Source of the DNA: Candidatus Amarolinea dominans
GTDB lineage: Bacteria > Chloroflexota > Anaerolineae > SSC4 > Amarolineaceae
Assembly: GCA_016719785.1 (NCBI GenBank)
Contig: JADJYJ010000004.1
Span: 248,001 to 312,000, forward strand
DNA length: 64,000 bases
Reading direction: 5' to 3'
Below the pieces are notes generated by a model that was not told where the DNA came from, did no database searches, and saw only the letters and a program-made list of their open reading frames with translations. The position numbers were made by a program, and so were the translations under genes. Position 1 is the stretch's first letter. Every line of letters begins with the position of its first letter. Of this stretch, positions 1-7,414 are shown piece by piece.

Positions 1-2
1 CC

Positions 3-770
3 ACGGCCGGCCGGCCGCCCTGGGGCCTGACCCTGTGGGCGCTGCTGGGCGGCGCGCTCTCCGCCTCGTCCGCCAACACCATCAACGCGTACCTGGAGCG
101 TGAGAAAGACAAGATCATGCCGCGCACCCAACGCCGGCCGCTGGCCTCGGCGCGCATCGCCCCCATCAATGGTCTGATCTACGGCCTGACGCTCGGTATC
201 CTTTCGGTCGTCGTGTTCGTTGTTTATGTCAACATTCTGAGCGCCGTGATCTCGACCTTTGCCCTGCTCTACTATGTCGTTATCTACACCCTGTGGCTGA
301 AGCCCCGCACCCCGTACAACATCGTCATCGGCGGTGCAGCCGGCGCGTTCCCGCCCATGATCGGCTGGACGGCCGTCACCGGTCAGATTGATCTGCTGGC
401 TGTCATCCTCTTTGCCGTCGTCTTCTGCTGGACGCCGCCCCACACCTGGGCGCTGACTCTCCTGGCGCAGCGTGACTACACGATGGTCAATACCCCCATG
501 TGGCCGGTGGTGCATGGCGAGGCCAACACCCGCCAGCAGATCGTCGCCTACACCTGGCCTATGCTGATTGTCACCCTGCTGCCCGCGGTCACCCGCCTGC
601 TAGGGCCAGTCTACTTGATCGCCGCGCTGGCGCTGGGCGGCATCTTCATCTACCTGGCGCTGCGCCTGCGCCAAACGGGCACCAAAGCCTCGGCCCTCAG
701 TCTTTACAAATACTCCACCCTCTACCTGGCCCTCTTGTTTGCGGCCATGGTGGTGGATCGGGTGGTGTGA
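3..770 (+). CDS. ctaB: Protoheme IX farnesyltransferase (heme O synthase), 5' partial
   Basis: This is a membrane UbiA-type prenyltransferase that adds a farnesyl group to heme B to make heme O for cytochrome oxidases. The reading frame is open from base 3, so the true start lies before the window; about 255 residues are present. The first acidic motif region reads NAYLEREKDKIM followed by RTQRRPL, close to the NxxxDxxxDxxMxRTxxRPL signature, with Glu at the first acidic positions. The second signature appears as DYTMVNTPMWPVVHGE. Several hydrophobic membrane spans follow. It lies just upstream of a SCO1-type gene, which fits an oxidase-assembly cluster. Confidence 0.93.
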   Translation, partial: TAGRPPWGLTLWALLGGALSASSANTINAYLEREKDKIMPRTQRRPLASARIAPINGLIYGLTLGILSVVVFVVYVNILSAVISTFALLYYVVIYTLWLKPRTPYNIVIGGAAGAFPPMIGWTAVTGQIDLLAVILFAVVFCWTPPHTWALTLLAQRDYTMVNTPMWPVVHGEANTRQQIVAYTWPMLIVTLLPAVTRLLGPVYLIAALALGGIFIYLALRLRQTGTKASALSLYKYSTLYLALLFAAMVVDRVV

Positions 771-842
771 CATGCCGACAGGTAGCGGCAGGGTTCCCAA
801 TCACATCAGGCGTGACGCATGAAACAACTTCAGGAGTTACTT

Positions 843-1481
843 GTGGAACACCGAACAGAGAAATCACCGGTTCTGCCCTGGATCACCGTGCTGGTTATCA
901 GCCTGGGGCTGCTGACCGCTTGTGGCGGGGTCAACGCGACCCCCTTACCGGTCTACTGGAACGCGCCCGCCTTCACCCTGACCGACCAGGATGGGCAGCG
1001 CGTCAGTACGAGCGATTTTGCCGGCCGCGTCTGGCTGGTCAACTTCATCTACACCGCCTGCCCGGACGAGTGCCCCCTTGAATTGATGCCCAAGATGCGC
1101 AAGGTGCAGGAATTAGTCAAGGCCGATGCCCGCCTGGCAGGCAAGGTGCAGCTCGTCTCGATCAGCGTGGATCCGGACACCGACACCCCATCCGTGCTCA
1201 AAGCCTATGGGAAAGCCTTCGATGCCGATCCCACGCTTTGGCGGTTCCTGGTGGGCACAGAGCAGGAAACGGCTGACCTGTTGGAGAACGGCTTCAAGGT
1301 CGGCCTGACACAGGGTCATAGTGACGAGGCGAGCAGCGAGGAGCATAGCGAAATCAACCACCCCCTGCGCTTTGTGCTGGTGGATGCCGCAGGCCGCATC
1401 CGGGGTATCCCCCCGTCCAGCGACATGACCGCCGAGCAGTTCGTGGAAGATATGCGGAGGTTGGTGGGGGAGAAGAATTGA
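843..1481 (+). CDS. SCO1/SenC-family copper chaperone lipoprotein
   Basis: This is a thioredoxin-fold protein of the SCO family, which delivers copper to, or reduces, the CuA centre of cytochrome oxidase outside the membrane. A GTG start at 843 is chosen because AGGAG (832-836) sits six bases upstream; an in-frame ATG at 819 lacks such a site. The N-terminus is a lipoprotein signal with lipobox LLTAC, with Cys27 as the anchor. The copper-binding CPDEC motif (Cys73 and Cys77) and the later conserved His in NHPLRFVLVD are both present. A His/Glu-rich stretch (SDEASSEEHSE) before that His could add metal affinity. It follows ctaB by about 70 bases. Confidence 0.92.
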   Translation: MEHRTEKSPVLPWITVLVISLGLLTACGGVNATPLPVYWNAPAFTLTDQDGQRVSTSDFAGRVWLVNFIYTACPDECPLELMPKMRKVQELVKADARLAGKVQLVSISVDPDTDTPSVLKAYGKAFDADPTLWRFLVGTEQETADLLENGFKVGLTQGHSDEASSEEHSEINHPLRFVLVDAAGRIRGIPPSSDMTAEQFVEDMRRLVGEKN

Positions 1482-1630
<149 letters not shown>

Positions 1631-1703
1631 GTGGATGATGAGGGATGATCTGTACCGAGGGGGAAGGGGCGGCAGGTGGACGACAGCCAGACACGTGCGT
1701 CAC

Positions 1704-2108
1704 ATGCGGCGCGTGGGGTTGATCGGCGCACTGTTGGCGTTGACTCTGTTGATGTTGACTCTGTTGATATTGAGCGCCTGCGGCGGAAGGGCGACGCCGG
1801 CGAGCGATCTGCGCATCGAGCTGCGCACGGGCGCGGGCAGCGTCCACACGGGCGCGACCACGTTGACGGTGCAGGTGACCGACGCGGCGGGCAGGCCCGT
1901 GGAAGATGCCGCGGTGTCGGTCGAGGGCAACATGATTCACGCCGGCATGGTGCCCGTATTCGCCGCCGCCACCGGCGGTCAGGATGGGCTTTACACCGCG
2001 CCCTTCAACTGGACGATGGGCGGCGATTGGGTGGTGACGGTCAAAGTGACGCTGCCGGACGGCCGCCAGGCGCAGGCCGATTTCCCGGTGGGGGTGACGG
2101 AGCCGTAA
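1704..2108 (+). CDS. YtkA/FixH-like lipoprotein
   Basis: A short exported lipoprotein of 134 residues from the ATG at 1704. A longer in-frame start at 1629 lies inside the heptamer array and is less likely. The signal is very hydrophobic, with lipobox LSACGG (Cys26). The rest is a single immunoglobulin-like beta domain of the YtkA/FixH type, with the typical pattern of a pairwise beta core (LTVQVTDAAGRPVEDA), a Met/His-containing segment (MIHAGMVPV) and GLYTAPFNWTMGGDW near the end. Such proteins accompany copper and oxidase-assembly genes, which fits the SCO1 and polyferredoxin neighbours. Partner and ligand are not shown by the sequence. Confidence 0.75.
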   Translation: MRRVGLIGALLALTLLMLTLLILSACGGRATPASDLRIELRTGAGSVHTGATTLTVQVTDAAGRPVEDAAVSVEGNMIHAGMVPVFAAATGGQDGLYTAPFNWTMGGDWVVTVKVTLPDGRQAQADFPVGVTEP

Positions 2109-2172
2109 CGCGATGGTTGGCCTGCAAGGCAACGCCAGCCCACAGTTCGATCGTTGGTAGAACAGGAGCGCC

Positions 2173-3918
2173 ATGACACACTCGCGCACACCCGCCCAAT
2201 CGTCCTATCTGCGGCAATCAGCGGCCGACCTGCTGCGCTGGCCGCTGTTGGGCCGCTTTCTGCGCTGGCGTCACAGCCGCACGACCGTGCAGACCGTTTT
2301 TCTGATCCTGAGCGCTGTGCTGATCTTCGACGGGCTGACCGGCCCCAGCCTGGCGCCCAAGAACCTGGCAACCGTGACCAGTTGGATCCAGTACCGCGGC
2401 TTCCTGGTGCTCAGCCTGCTCGTCATCGGCAACCTCTTCTGCTTTGCCTGCCCCTTCATGCTGCCGCGGCGCCTGGGCAAATGGCTGCAAAATCGCTTCC
2501 TGGCCGGCGGCCGGCCGCTGCCGCGTGCGCTGCGCAGCAAATGGCTGGCGCTGGCGCTGCTCGTCTTCTTCTTCTTTGCCTATGAGCGCTGGGACCTGTG
2601 GGCCAGCCCCTGGCTGACCGCCTGGCTGATTCTGGCCTACTTCGCGGTGGCCTTCGTGGTTGACACCCTGTTCCAGGGTGCGGCCTTCTGCAAATATGTT
2701 TGCCCGGTCGGCCAATTCAACTTCTTCGGCTCGCTTGTCAGCCCCAGCGAAGTCAAGGTGCGCGACGCGGCGGTCTGCGTCACGTGTACGACGAAGGACT
2801 GCATCCGGGGGAGGCCGTTGGCAGATAGTACAAAGGTCAGAGTGCAGAGTGCAGAGCGCAGAGTGCAGAGTGCAGAGCACAGAGTGCAAAGTGCAGAGTA
2901 CAGAGTGCAAAGTGCAGAGTACAAAGTGCAAAGTGCAGAGTACAAAGTGCAAAGTGCAGAGTACAAAGTGCAAAGTGCAGAGTACAGAGTGCAAAGTACA
3001 GAGGGTGACGCGGGGCCGATGGTTGCGGCTGCAAGCGCGGGGCGGCGGGCGACTGAAGTCGCCACGACAAGCCGCACGCCGATTGCGCTGTTCGATCATG
3101 TACAGCCTGGCTGTGAGTTGAATCTGTTTCAGCCGGTCAAGGTGGGCAATCAGGATTGCACCTTCTGCCTGGATTGCGTGCATGCCTGCCCGCACGACAA
3201 TGTCGGCTGGCTGCTGCGCGTGCCCACGGCCGAGCTGTGGTCTGAACCGTGGCGGTCGGGGGTGGGGCGTTTCAGTCAACGTTTCGACCTGGCGGCGCTG
3301 CTGGTGGTTTTGACGTTTGGCGGTTTCATGAACGCGTTCGGCATGGTGCGGCCGGTCTACGGGCTGATTGCCTGGCTGGCGCGCCTGCCCCTGCTGCACA
3401 GTGTGACGGCCGTCCTCATTTTGCTCTACGGTATGGGCCTGCTGCTGCTGCCGGCGCTGTTGGTTTCCCTGGCAGGACTTGCCAGCCGGGCCTGGAGTCG
3501 CGAAACCGCCAATCTACGCACGGTCATCGCACACTTCGCGCCGACCCTGGTGCCGACCGGGTTCGGCATGTGGCTGGCGCACTACCTGTTCCACTTCCTG
3601 ACTGGCGGCCTGACCCTGATTCCGGCGGTGCAGAACATGCTCTGGCGTTGGGGCTGGCCTGTGCTCGGCGAGCCGCTGTGGCAGTTGGGGCCGGTGGTGC
3701 CGCCCGATTTCCTCTTCCCCCTGGAGGTTGTGCTGCTCTACCTGGGGCTAACCGGCTCGCTGGTGGTGGGCTTTCAGCGGGCACAGGCGCGCTACGCCGA
3801 TCGGCGGCAGGCGCTGGCCGCGTTCCTGCCCTGGGCGTTGCTCTGCCTGCTGCTGGTCGCGGCCGGCGTCTGGATCCTGGCGCAGCCGATGGAGATGAGA
3901 GGGACGTTGAGGAAGTAG
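2173..3918 (+). CDS. Polyferredoxin-type 4Fe-4S integral membrane protein (CcoG/NapH/NosR-like)
   Basis: A 581-residue membrane protein with hydrophobic spans at both ends and two cysteine clusters between them. The first is CKYVCPVGQ (Cys173/Cys177) followed by CVTCTTKDC; the second is CTFCLDCVHACPHDN. These resemble the iron-sulfur clusters of CcoG, NapH and NosR membrane electron-transfer proteins. The start at 2173 follows GGAG by a few bases (AGGAGCGCC). Between CIRGR and the PGCELNLF segment sits an in-frame insert encoded by a heptamer array, giving a repetitive VQSAEYK-type peptide, and this separates the cysteine groups. The stop codon lies in the first unit of another array (GGAAGTA). 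Neighbouring SCO1 and YtkA-like genes suggest an oxidase or copper-enzyme role; the exact partner is unknown. Confidence 0.8.
   Translation: MTHSRTPAQSSYLRQSAADLLRWPLLGRFLRWRHSRTTVQTVFLILSAVLIFDGLTGPSLAPKNLATVTSWIQYRGFLVLSLLVIGNLFCFACPFMLPRRLGKWLQNRFLAGGRPLPRALRSKWLALALLVFFFFAYERWDLWASPWLTAWLILAYFAVAFVVDTLFQGAAFCKYVCPVGQFNFFGSLVSPSEVKVRDAAVCVTCTTKDCIRGRPLADSTKVRVQSAERRVQSAEHRVQSAEYRVQSAEYKVQSAEYKVQSAEYKVQSAEYRVQSTEGDAGPMVAAASAGRRATEVATTSRTPIALFDHVQPGCELNLFQPVKVGNQDCTFCLDCVHACPHDNVGWLLRVPTAELWSEPWRSGVGRFSQRFDLAALLVVLTFGGFMNAFGMVRPVYGLIAWLARLPLLHSVTAVLILLYGMGLLLLPALLVSLAGLASRAWSRETANLRTVIAHFAPTLVPTGFGMWLAHYLFHFLTGGLTLIPAVQNMLWRWGWPVLGEPLWQLGPVVPPDFLFPLEVVLLYLGLTGSLVVGFQRAQARYADRRQALAAFLPWALLCLLLVAAGVWILAQPMEMRGTLRK
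2839..2999. repeat. Heptamer array inside a coding sequence (AGAGTGC/AAAGTGC/AGAGTAC)
   Basis: Twenty-three consecutive 7-bp units lie inside the polyferredoxin gene. Because three units make 21 bases, the translation is a 7-residue repeat (VQSAEYK/R and variants) with no stop codon. The reading frame continues into conserved sequence on both sides, so the array behaves as an in-frame insertion. Confidence 0.95.
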
Positions 3919-3973
3919 GAAGTAGGAAGTAGGAAGTAGGAAGTAGGAAGTAGGAAGTAGGAAGTAGGAAGTA
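3911..3973. repeat. Heptamer array, nine perfect GGAAGTA units
   Basis: Nine exact copies of GGAAGTA begin in the last codons of the polyferredoxin gene, whose TAG stop is supplied by the first unit, and run into the intergenic gap. The perfect identity suggests recent expansion. Shorter arrays of AAAGTGC type (about 3989-4012) and ATTCAGA type (4104-4125) follow within 130 bases. Confidence 0.95.
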
Positions 3974-4078
3974 GATGGTGGAGGGCAAAAGTGCAGAGTG
4001 CAAAGTGCAAAGAACGAAACGCTGAACGAGGAACGCTGAATGATGAAGCCGGGACAGGAGGCGGAGCACGACATTCAC

Positions 4079-4099
4079 GGCGTTTTCGGCGAAAACGCC
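4079..4099. repeat. Perfect hairpin GGCGTTTTC-ggc-GAAAACGCC
   Basis: A 9-bp inverted repeat with a 3-base loop lies just before the ATTCAGA heptamers. A nearly identical hairpin (arms GCGTTTTC/GAAAACGC) precedes the heptamer array at 59005, so the two elements seem to travel together. Confidence 0.8.
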
Positions 4100-4125
4100 A
4101 AGCATTCAGAATTCAGAATTCAGCA

Positions 4126-4659
4126 TTGGCCCGCTGTCTGCTGGTGGCGCTGACGCTGTTGCTGTGGGCGGGACCGGCGCGGGCGGAAGGGCCGGGGACG
4201 GGGGGCAGTCGCATTTTCATTTCGGACAAAACGGTTGGCAACTATGTCTTGCTGGTGTGGGCCGGACCGTCGCCGCCGCAGGTGGGGCGCTACACGGTCT
4301 ACGTGCGCGTCAGCGACCTGGGCGGACAGCAGTTGCGCGATGGTCTGCAGGTCAGCGTGCGTGCAACCGAAGATGCGAATGGCGCAGTCGCAGAGAGCGA
4401 GGCGACGCATCAGAACGCGGGCAATTCGCTCGACTACGCCGCCCATTTTCAGTTGCCGCGCAAGGGCAATTACCAGTTCGACGTGACCGTGCAGGGCGCA
4501 GCCGGCGACGCAGAGGCCGTGTTCCGCGACCGGGTGGTTGCCACCATCAGCTTCGGCCTGATCTCCGCCATTGCCGGCCCGTTCATCGTCATCATCGGCG
4601 CCGTCTTCTGGTACATGTGGGCGCGGCAGAGCCAAAGCAAACCCGCGGCCGAGGCCTGA
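4126..4659 (+). CDS. Membrane-anchored extracytoplasmic protein of unknown function
   Basis: The conserved part begins with a signal peptide (CLLVALTLLLWAGPARA) and continues as a beta-rich outer domain. A C-terminal membrane span (about residues 142-164 from this start) is followed by a short tail. The frame is open back to an ATG at 3991, but that stretch is heptamer-array sequence and reads as low-complexity basic peptide. A TTG at 4126 just before the signal is therefore the more sensible, though unproven, start; no ribosome site is clear for either. The domain has a YTVYVRVSDLGG-type pattern resembling YtkA/FixH folds, in line with the upstream lipoprotein. Function is not recognised. 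Confidence 0.6.
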   Translation: MARCLLVALTLLLWAGPARAEGPGTGGSRIFISDKTVGNYVLLVWAGPSPPQVGRYTVYVRVSDLGGQQLRDGLQVSVRATEDANGAVAESEATHQNAGNSLDYAAHFQLPRKGNYQFDVTVQGAAGDAEAVFRDRVVATISFGLISAIAGPFIVIIGAVFWYMWARQSQSKPAAEA

Positions 4660-4661
4660 GT

Positions 4662-4822
4662 GATTCCCTGCCACGAAGGTCGCGGGCGACAGACAGATCA
4701 ATTCGTCAAATTCGTGTAATTCGTGGCAAAGACTGGCTGCCGGCTTGTCCGGGTAAGAGTAGGAGCACCGTGGCGCGAGACGAAATTGGCGCGGCGCCGC
4801 CGTTCGCAGTAGAATCTACGCA
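4662..4822. repeat. ~150-bp dispersed repeat, copy 1
   Basis: Begins with an inverted repeat (TGCCACGAA ... TTCGTGGCA, 4669-4728), then shared sequence ending in GTTCGCAGTAGAATCTACG. The same order of blocks recurs at 5425-5565 in direct orientation. The palindromic head is also found twice at 49028-49178 without the tail. This fills most of the gap between the genes ending at 4659 and starting at 4893. Confidence 0.8.
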
Positions 4823-4892
4823 GCGTTTCAGAAGCAGAAAAGTCGGGGCGACGTCTCATGCAGATTTCGATCCAAATTCAGGTGATACGGCA

Positions 4893-5246
4893 ATGACCAT
4901 TCTATTGGAAACCGTCAAACCACCGAGCAGTGGCATCCTGGATGTCATGCTCCATGTTCAGGCCAATATCCAGGTTAGCTCCTCGAAGGCCCGGCGCCTC
5001 GTCAGCGTCTATGTCGGCAACGAGATCGCTGATCTCCTGCATGGCGACATACCGGACCTGGTCATCCGTGCTGATGGTGCGTACTGGCGGGTTCCAGTCG
5101 TTCTGTCTTCGCCCACTCGCGGTCGCCTCGGCGTCGTCGGTGCGGTGGACGTAAACGTGGAAACAGGCACGCTGCAGATCAGCAACACCGAGCGCTCGGA
5201 AATCGAACGACATGCCGAACGTCTTGTTGCCAGTACCCTTCTTTAG
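4893..5246 (+). CDS. Small protein of unknown function
   Basis: A 117-residue soluble protein starting MTILLETVKPP. It has no signal peptide and no cysteine motif. It contains an N-terminal helical part (VQANIQVSSSKARRLVSVYVGNEIAD) and a beta-rich half (GAYWRVPVVLSSPTRGRLGVVGAVDVN). I do not recognise a family with certainty. The next frame, a C39-type peptidase fragment, overlaps its end by 35 bases, suggesting translational coupling. A direct repeat copy lies upstream of it and another downstream, so this may be a small cargo unit of a mobile or duplicated segment. Confidence 0.6.
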   Translation: MTILLETVKPPSSGILDVMLHVQANIQVSSSKARRLVSVYVGNEIADLLHGDIPDLVIRADGAYWRVPVVLSSPTRGRLGVVGAVDVNVETGTLQISNTERSEIERHAERLVASTLL

Positions 5247-5520
5247 GCAGTCACGCGATGGTTTCTGTCTGCCTGCTTGCGCGGCCATGATACTGGCGTA
5301 TTGGGGACAGATGACTTCCGAAGCCGAGATGAGCAAGCTGCTGCAGACCAAATCATCTGGACTGAGTTCGATCGCACCGCTGCCAGTATTTTCCGCTGAC
5401 TCCCATTGGCACAATGCTCAACAGCGATTTCCTGCCACGAATTTCACGCACGACACGCAGCACAATTTGTCAAGTTCGTGCTATTCGTGGCAAGAATCGG
5501 ATGCCTGCTTGTCCGGGTGA
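5212..5520 (+). pseudogene. Truncated C39-like cysteine peptidase fragment
   Basis: The first ~60 residues look like the start of a C39-type peptidase domain: LPVPFFRQSRDGFCLPACAAMILAYWG, where the Cys in FCLPAC matches the catalytic cysteine position after a conserved Gln. Homology-like sequence stops near 5400, where the second copy of the ~150-bp repeat begins; the rest of the frame is repeat sequence. No catalytic His/Asp part follows. The gene therefore appears truncated by repeat insertion or recombination. Confidence 0.55.
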
Positions 5521-5565
5521 GAACGCGAATTGGCGCAGCGTCGCCGTTCGCAGTAGAATCTACGC
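5425..5565. repeat. ~150-bp dispersed repeat, copy 2
   Basis: Direct copy of the element at 4662-4822, with inverted repeat TGCCACGAAT/ATTCGTGGCA at 5433-5492 and the same tail GTTCGCAGTAGAATCTACG. It follows the broken peptidase frame. Confidence 0.8.
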
Positions 5566-5618
5566 CGCGGCAGGCCCCAAACGCCAGACTTTTCCACACT
5601 CGTGACGTGGAGGGCGCA

Positions 5619-5789
5619 ATGATTCAGATTCAAGACTTTGTCAAGGCCGGTCTTTTCCAGAACGAAGGGGGCACTATTCAAACCGCGCTGCGTTACCTGC
5701 TGAGAGCACGGGCTGACCTGCGCATCCGCATGGCGATCTACCAAGGTATGCACGGATCATGCCCCGCTGGCCCTGGATGTGCCGAATGA
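5619..5789 (+). pseudogene. Short antitoxin-like remnant (UPF0175-like?)
   Basis: A 56-residue frame whose centre reads TALRYLLRARADLRIRMAIYQ. This resembles the segment of UPF0175-type antitoxins that precedes their helix-turn-helix. After IYQ the sequence no longer matches; a different frame downstream (about 5748-5831) reads as another protein end before a stop. It is probably a deletion or frameshift remnant between the repeat and the PIN operon. The family call is tentative. Confidence 0.35.
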
Positions 5790-5870
5790 GATGGCAATTT
5801 CGCCGGGTACGGACTATGCACTCCAACGATAAGTGGATCATAGATTATTGGGAGGTCACAAGGGAGACGT

Positions 5871-6653
5871 ATGCGCACATCGGGGGTATCCGTTCAAGCC
5901 TACCTGGTAGTCGATAATAATTTCCTAGCGATGCTCACAGACTACTGCTGTGATACCTATAGAAGCCAGTTTCCTGGACGCAGCTTGATCAAAAAAACTG
6001 GTCAATGGATCAGCAATTTACTCAACATTCTGCGCGAGTTGACTCCAGATAAGCGCATTCACTGCACAGATTGCGTGGCTGCCGAATACAAGCCGGCTGC
6101 TAGTCATCTTTATTCAGTGCTTGGACGCAATGAAAACGATTATCGAAATCTTGCAGCGGATGTTCGTAGCTGCCTGAACCAATCCCAAATTGATTCCAGA
6201 GATCTTTCTTTTCTGCGTGAGTTGCCAACTGCCCCGAGAAAACTGATCGGGCCTGGGGGTGTCAGCGATCCGGATCTGTCACTTGTCGCCCTCGGCCTTC
6301 ACCTTGCGGATCAAGGGGAATCCGTCTATATTCTGAGTAACGACAAGGATCTTGTCGACTTCTCGACATGGGCGTGTAAGTGTGCGAAAGCTGAACTGCG
6401 CCAGCGGTGGGCGAATCCGTCGCTGCTACAGGGACTGCAGAGTCTTGCCTACCTGGAATGGGTTCACCAAAGTTGCAGCATTGCGACAGATGACATGTGG
6501 CAACTGCTCAAGTATTACATGAGAGAGCATGTCGCCAGGGAAGATCTAGGAAAACTAAAAGGAGAAGCGATTTTTCAGAGTTTGATGGATATCACCACAA
6601 GCCTCGTTGAGTCTGCTCAAATTAAGGCGCAAGCAAGGATCACCAACGTATGA
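5871..6653 (+). CDS. PIN-domain nuclease, first gene of PIN/unknown/Rad50-like operon
   Basis: A 260-residue soluble protein with the spacing of a PIN-like nuclease: Asp15 in YLVVDNNFL, Glu72 in DCVAAEY, Asp133/Asp135 in VSDPDLSLVALG, and Asp158/Asp160 in ILSNDKDLVDF. These would bind the catalytic metal of an RNase or DNase. A C-terminal helical part of about 90 residues has no recognised family. AGGGAG sits five bases before the ATG. The gene overlaps the next by four bases (ATGA), and that one overlaps the ATPase gene in the same way, so the three are co-translated. Base composition is less G+C rich than most of the window, suggesting transfer. I infer that it is the effector nuclease of the set. 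Confidence 0.75.
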   Translation: MRTSGVSVQAYLVVDNNFLAMLTDYCCDTYRSQFPGRSLIKKTGQWISNLLNILRELTPDKRIHCTDCVAAEYKPAASHLYSVLGRNENDYRNLAADVRSCLNQSQIDSRDLSFLRELPTAPRKLIGPGGVSDPDLSLVALGLHLADQGESVYILSNDKDLVDFSTWACKCAKAELRQRWANPSLLQGLQSLAYLEWVHQSCSIATDDMWQLLKYYMREHVAREDLGKLKGEAIFQSLMDITTSLVESAQIKAQARITNV

Positions 6654-7414
6654 CCGAAGGACTTTTCTCAGTCGATTCGTTCTTGAGCGAACTTAAAGCC
6701 TCATTGGCTGCCGCAGGCCATGATGCCATATTACGCCGCATCAACACTGAGCGGCTCATTGGGCTGCTCGCCGATGAATTCGTCGAAAGTCACCAGGCAG
6801 AGCGAGTACGTATCCTTCCCGATAACCGGCTGGCCGGTGAATCGGGCGCCGACTTCCTCTTGCAGATTGACGATTATGATGTGCGTCTTGAGTTGATTGA
6901 CACCCCGGAAGGTAAGCCAGTCCTGGAGATTGAACAATTGCCCAGGCTGCTTGCCCTGCTGGAAGCAAATCCAAGTACACTGGCCGTGATTTTAGTCTGG
7001 ACGACCGACGACCTGTTGGCTGTTCCGTTGACCACATCCCACATTCGACGCCTTCTTGAGCATCCACTGGAGCTGAATTTGCTTGTGAACGAGTGCGAAC
7101 CTCTGTCTACCGTCTTGCGGACACTCGTAACGAACCAGGTGAGAGACTGGGACGTGAGTATAGACAAATCATCGGCGCCTGCCCCACAGCCGGGCGGTGT
7201 TCGTCGTTTGTTCGAGGTGGCCCTGGACGAGGCCATTGACCGGGAATGCGGCCGGTCATACAAGTTCACCGAACGACGCCAAGCTGCCAAGCAGTACAGA
7301 TTATCTGTGGAGCGCCGGCTCGTCCTTCAAGTACTGGAAGACGCCTTGAGTGGTGCGGAGCCGACCGACCTCGTCGCTCGACTGGCTCATCCCATACGCC
7401 GAGGTGATATATGA
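6650..7414 (+). CDS. Unknown middle protein of the PIN/Rad50-like operon
   Basis: A 254-residue soluble protein not recognised as any named family. The N-terminal ~60 residues are helical. The middle (GADFLLQIDDYDVRLELID to TLAVILVWTTDDLLAVPL) is an alternating beta/alpha segment that superficially resembles a nuclease-type alpha/beta core, but I cannot see a convincing PD-(D/E)xK triad. The last ~70 residues are strongly charged and helical (DEAIDRECGRSYKFTERRQ). It overlaps both neighbours by four bases, so it is probably a stoichiometric partner linking the PIN protein and the Rad50-like ATPase. Confidence 0.65.
   Translation: MTEGLFSVDSFLSELKASLAAAGHDAILRRINTERLIGLLADEFVESHQAERVRILPDNRLAGESGADFLLQIDDYDVRLELIDTPEGKPVLEIEQLPRLLALLEANPSTLAVILVWTTDDLLAVPLTTSHIRRLLEHPLELNLLVNECEPLSTVLRTLVTNQVRDWDVSIDKSSAPAPQPGGVRRLFEVALDEAIDRECGRSYKFTERRQAAKQYRLSVERRLVLQVLEDALSGAEPTDLVARLAHPIRRGDI

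Noticed and set aside
2637..3077. Long open frames on both strands across the heptamer array
   Set aside because: A 7-bp repeat without stop codons opens several frames at once; the peptides are pure repeat and have no conserved part outside it.
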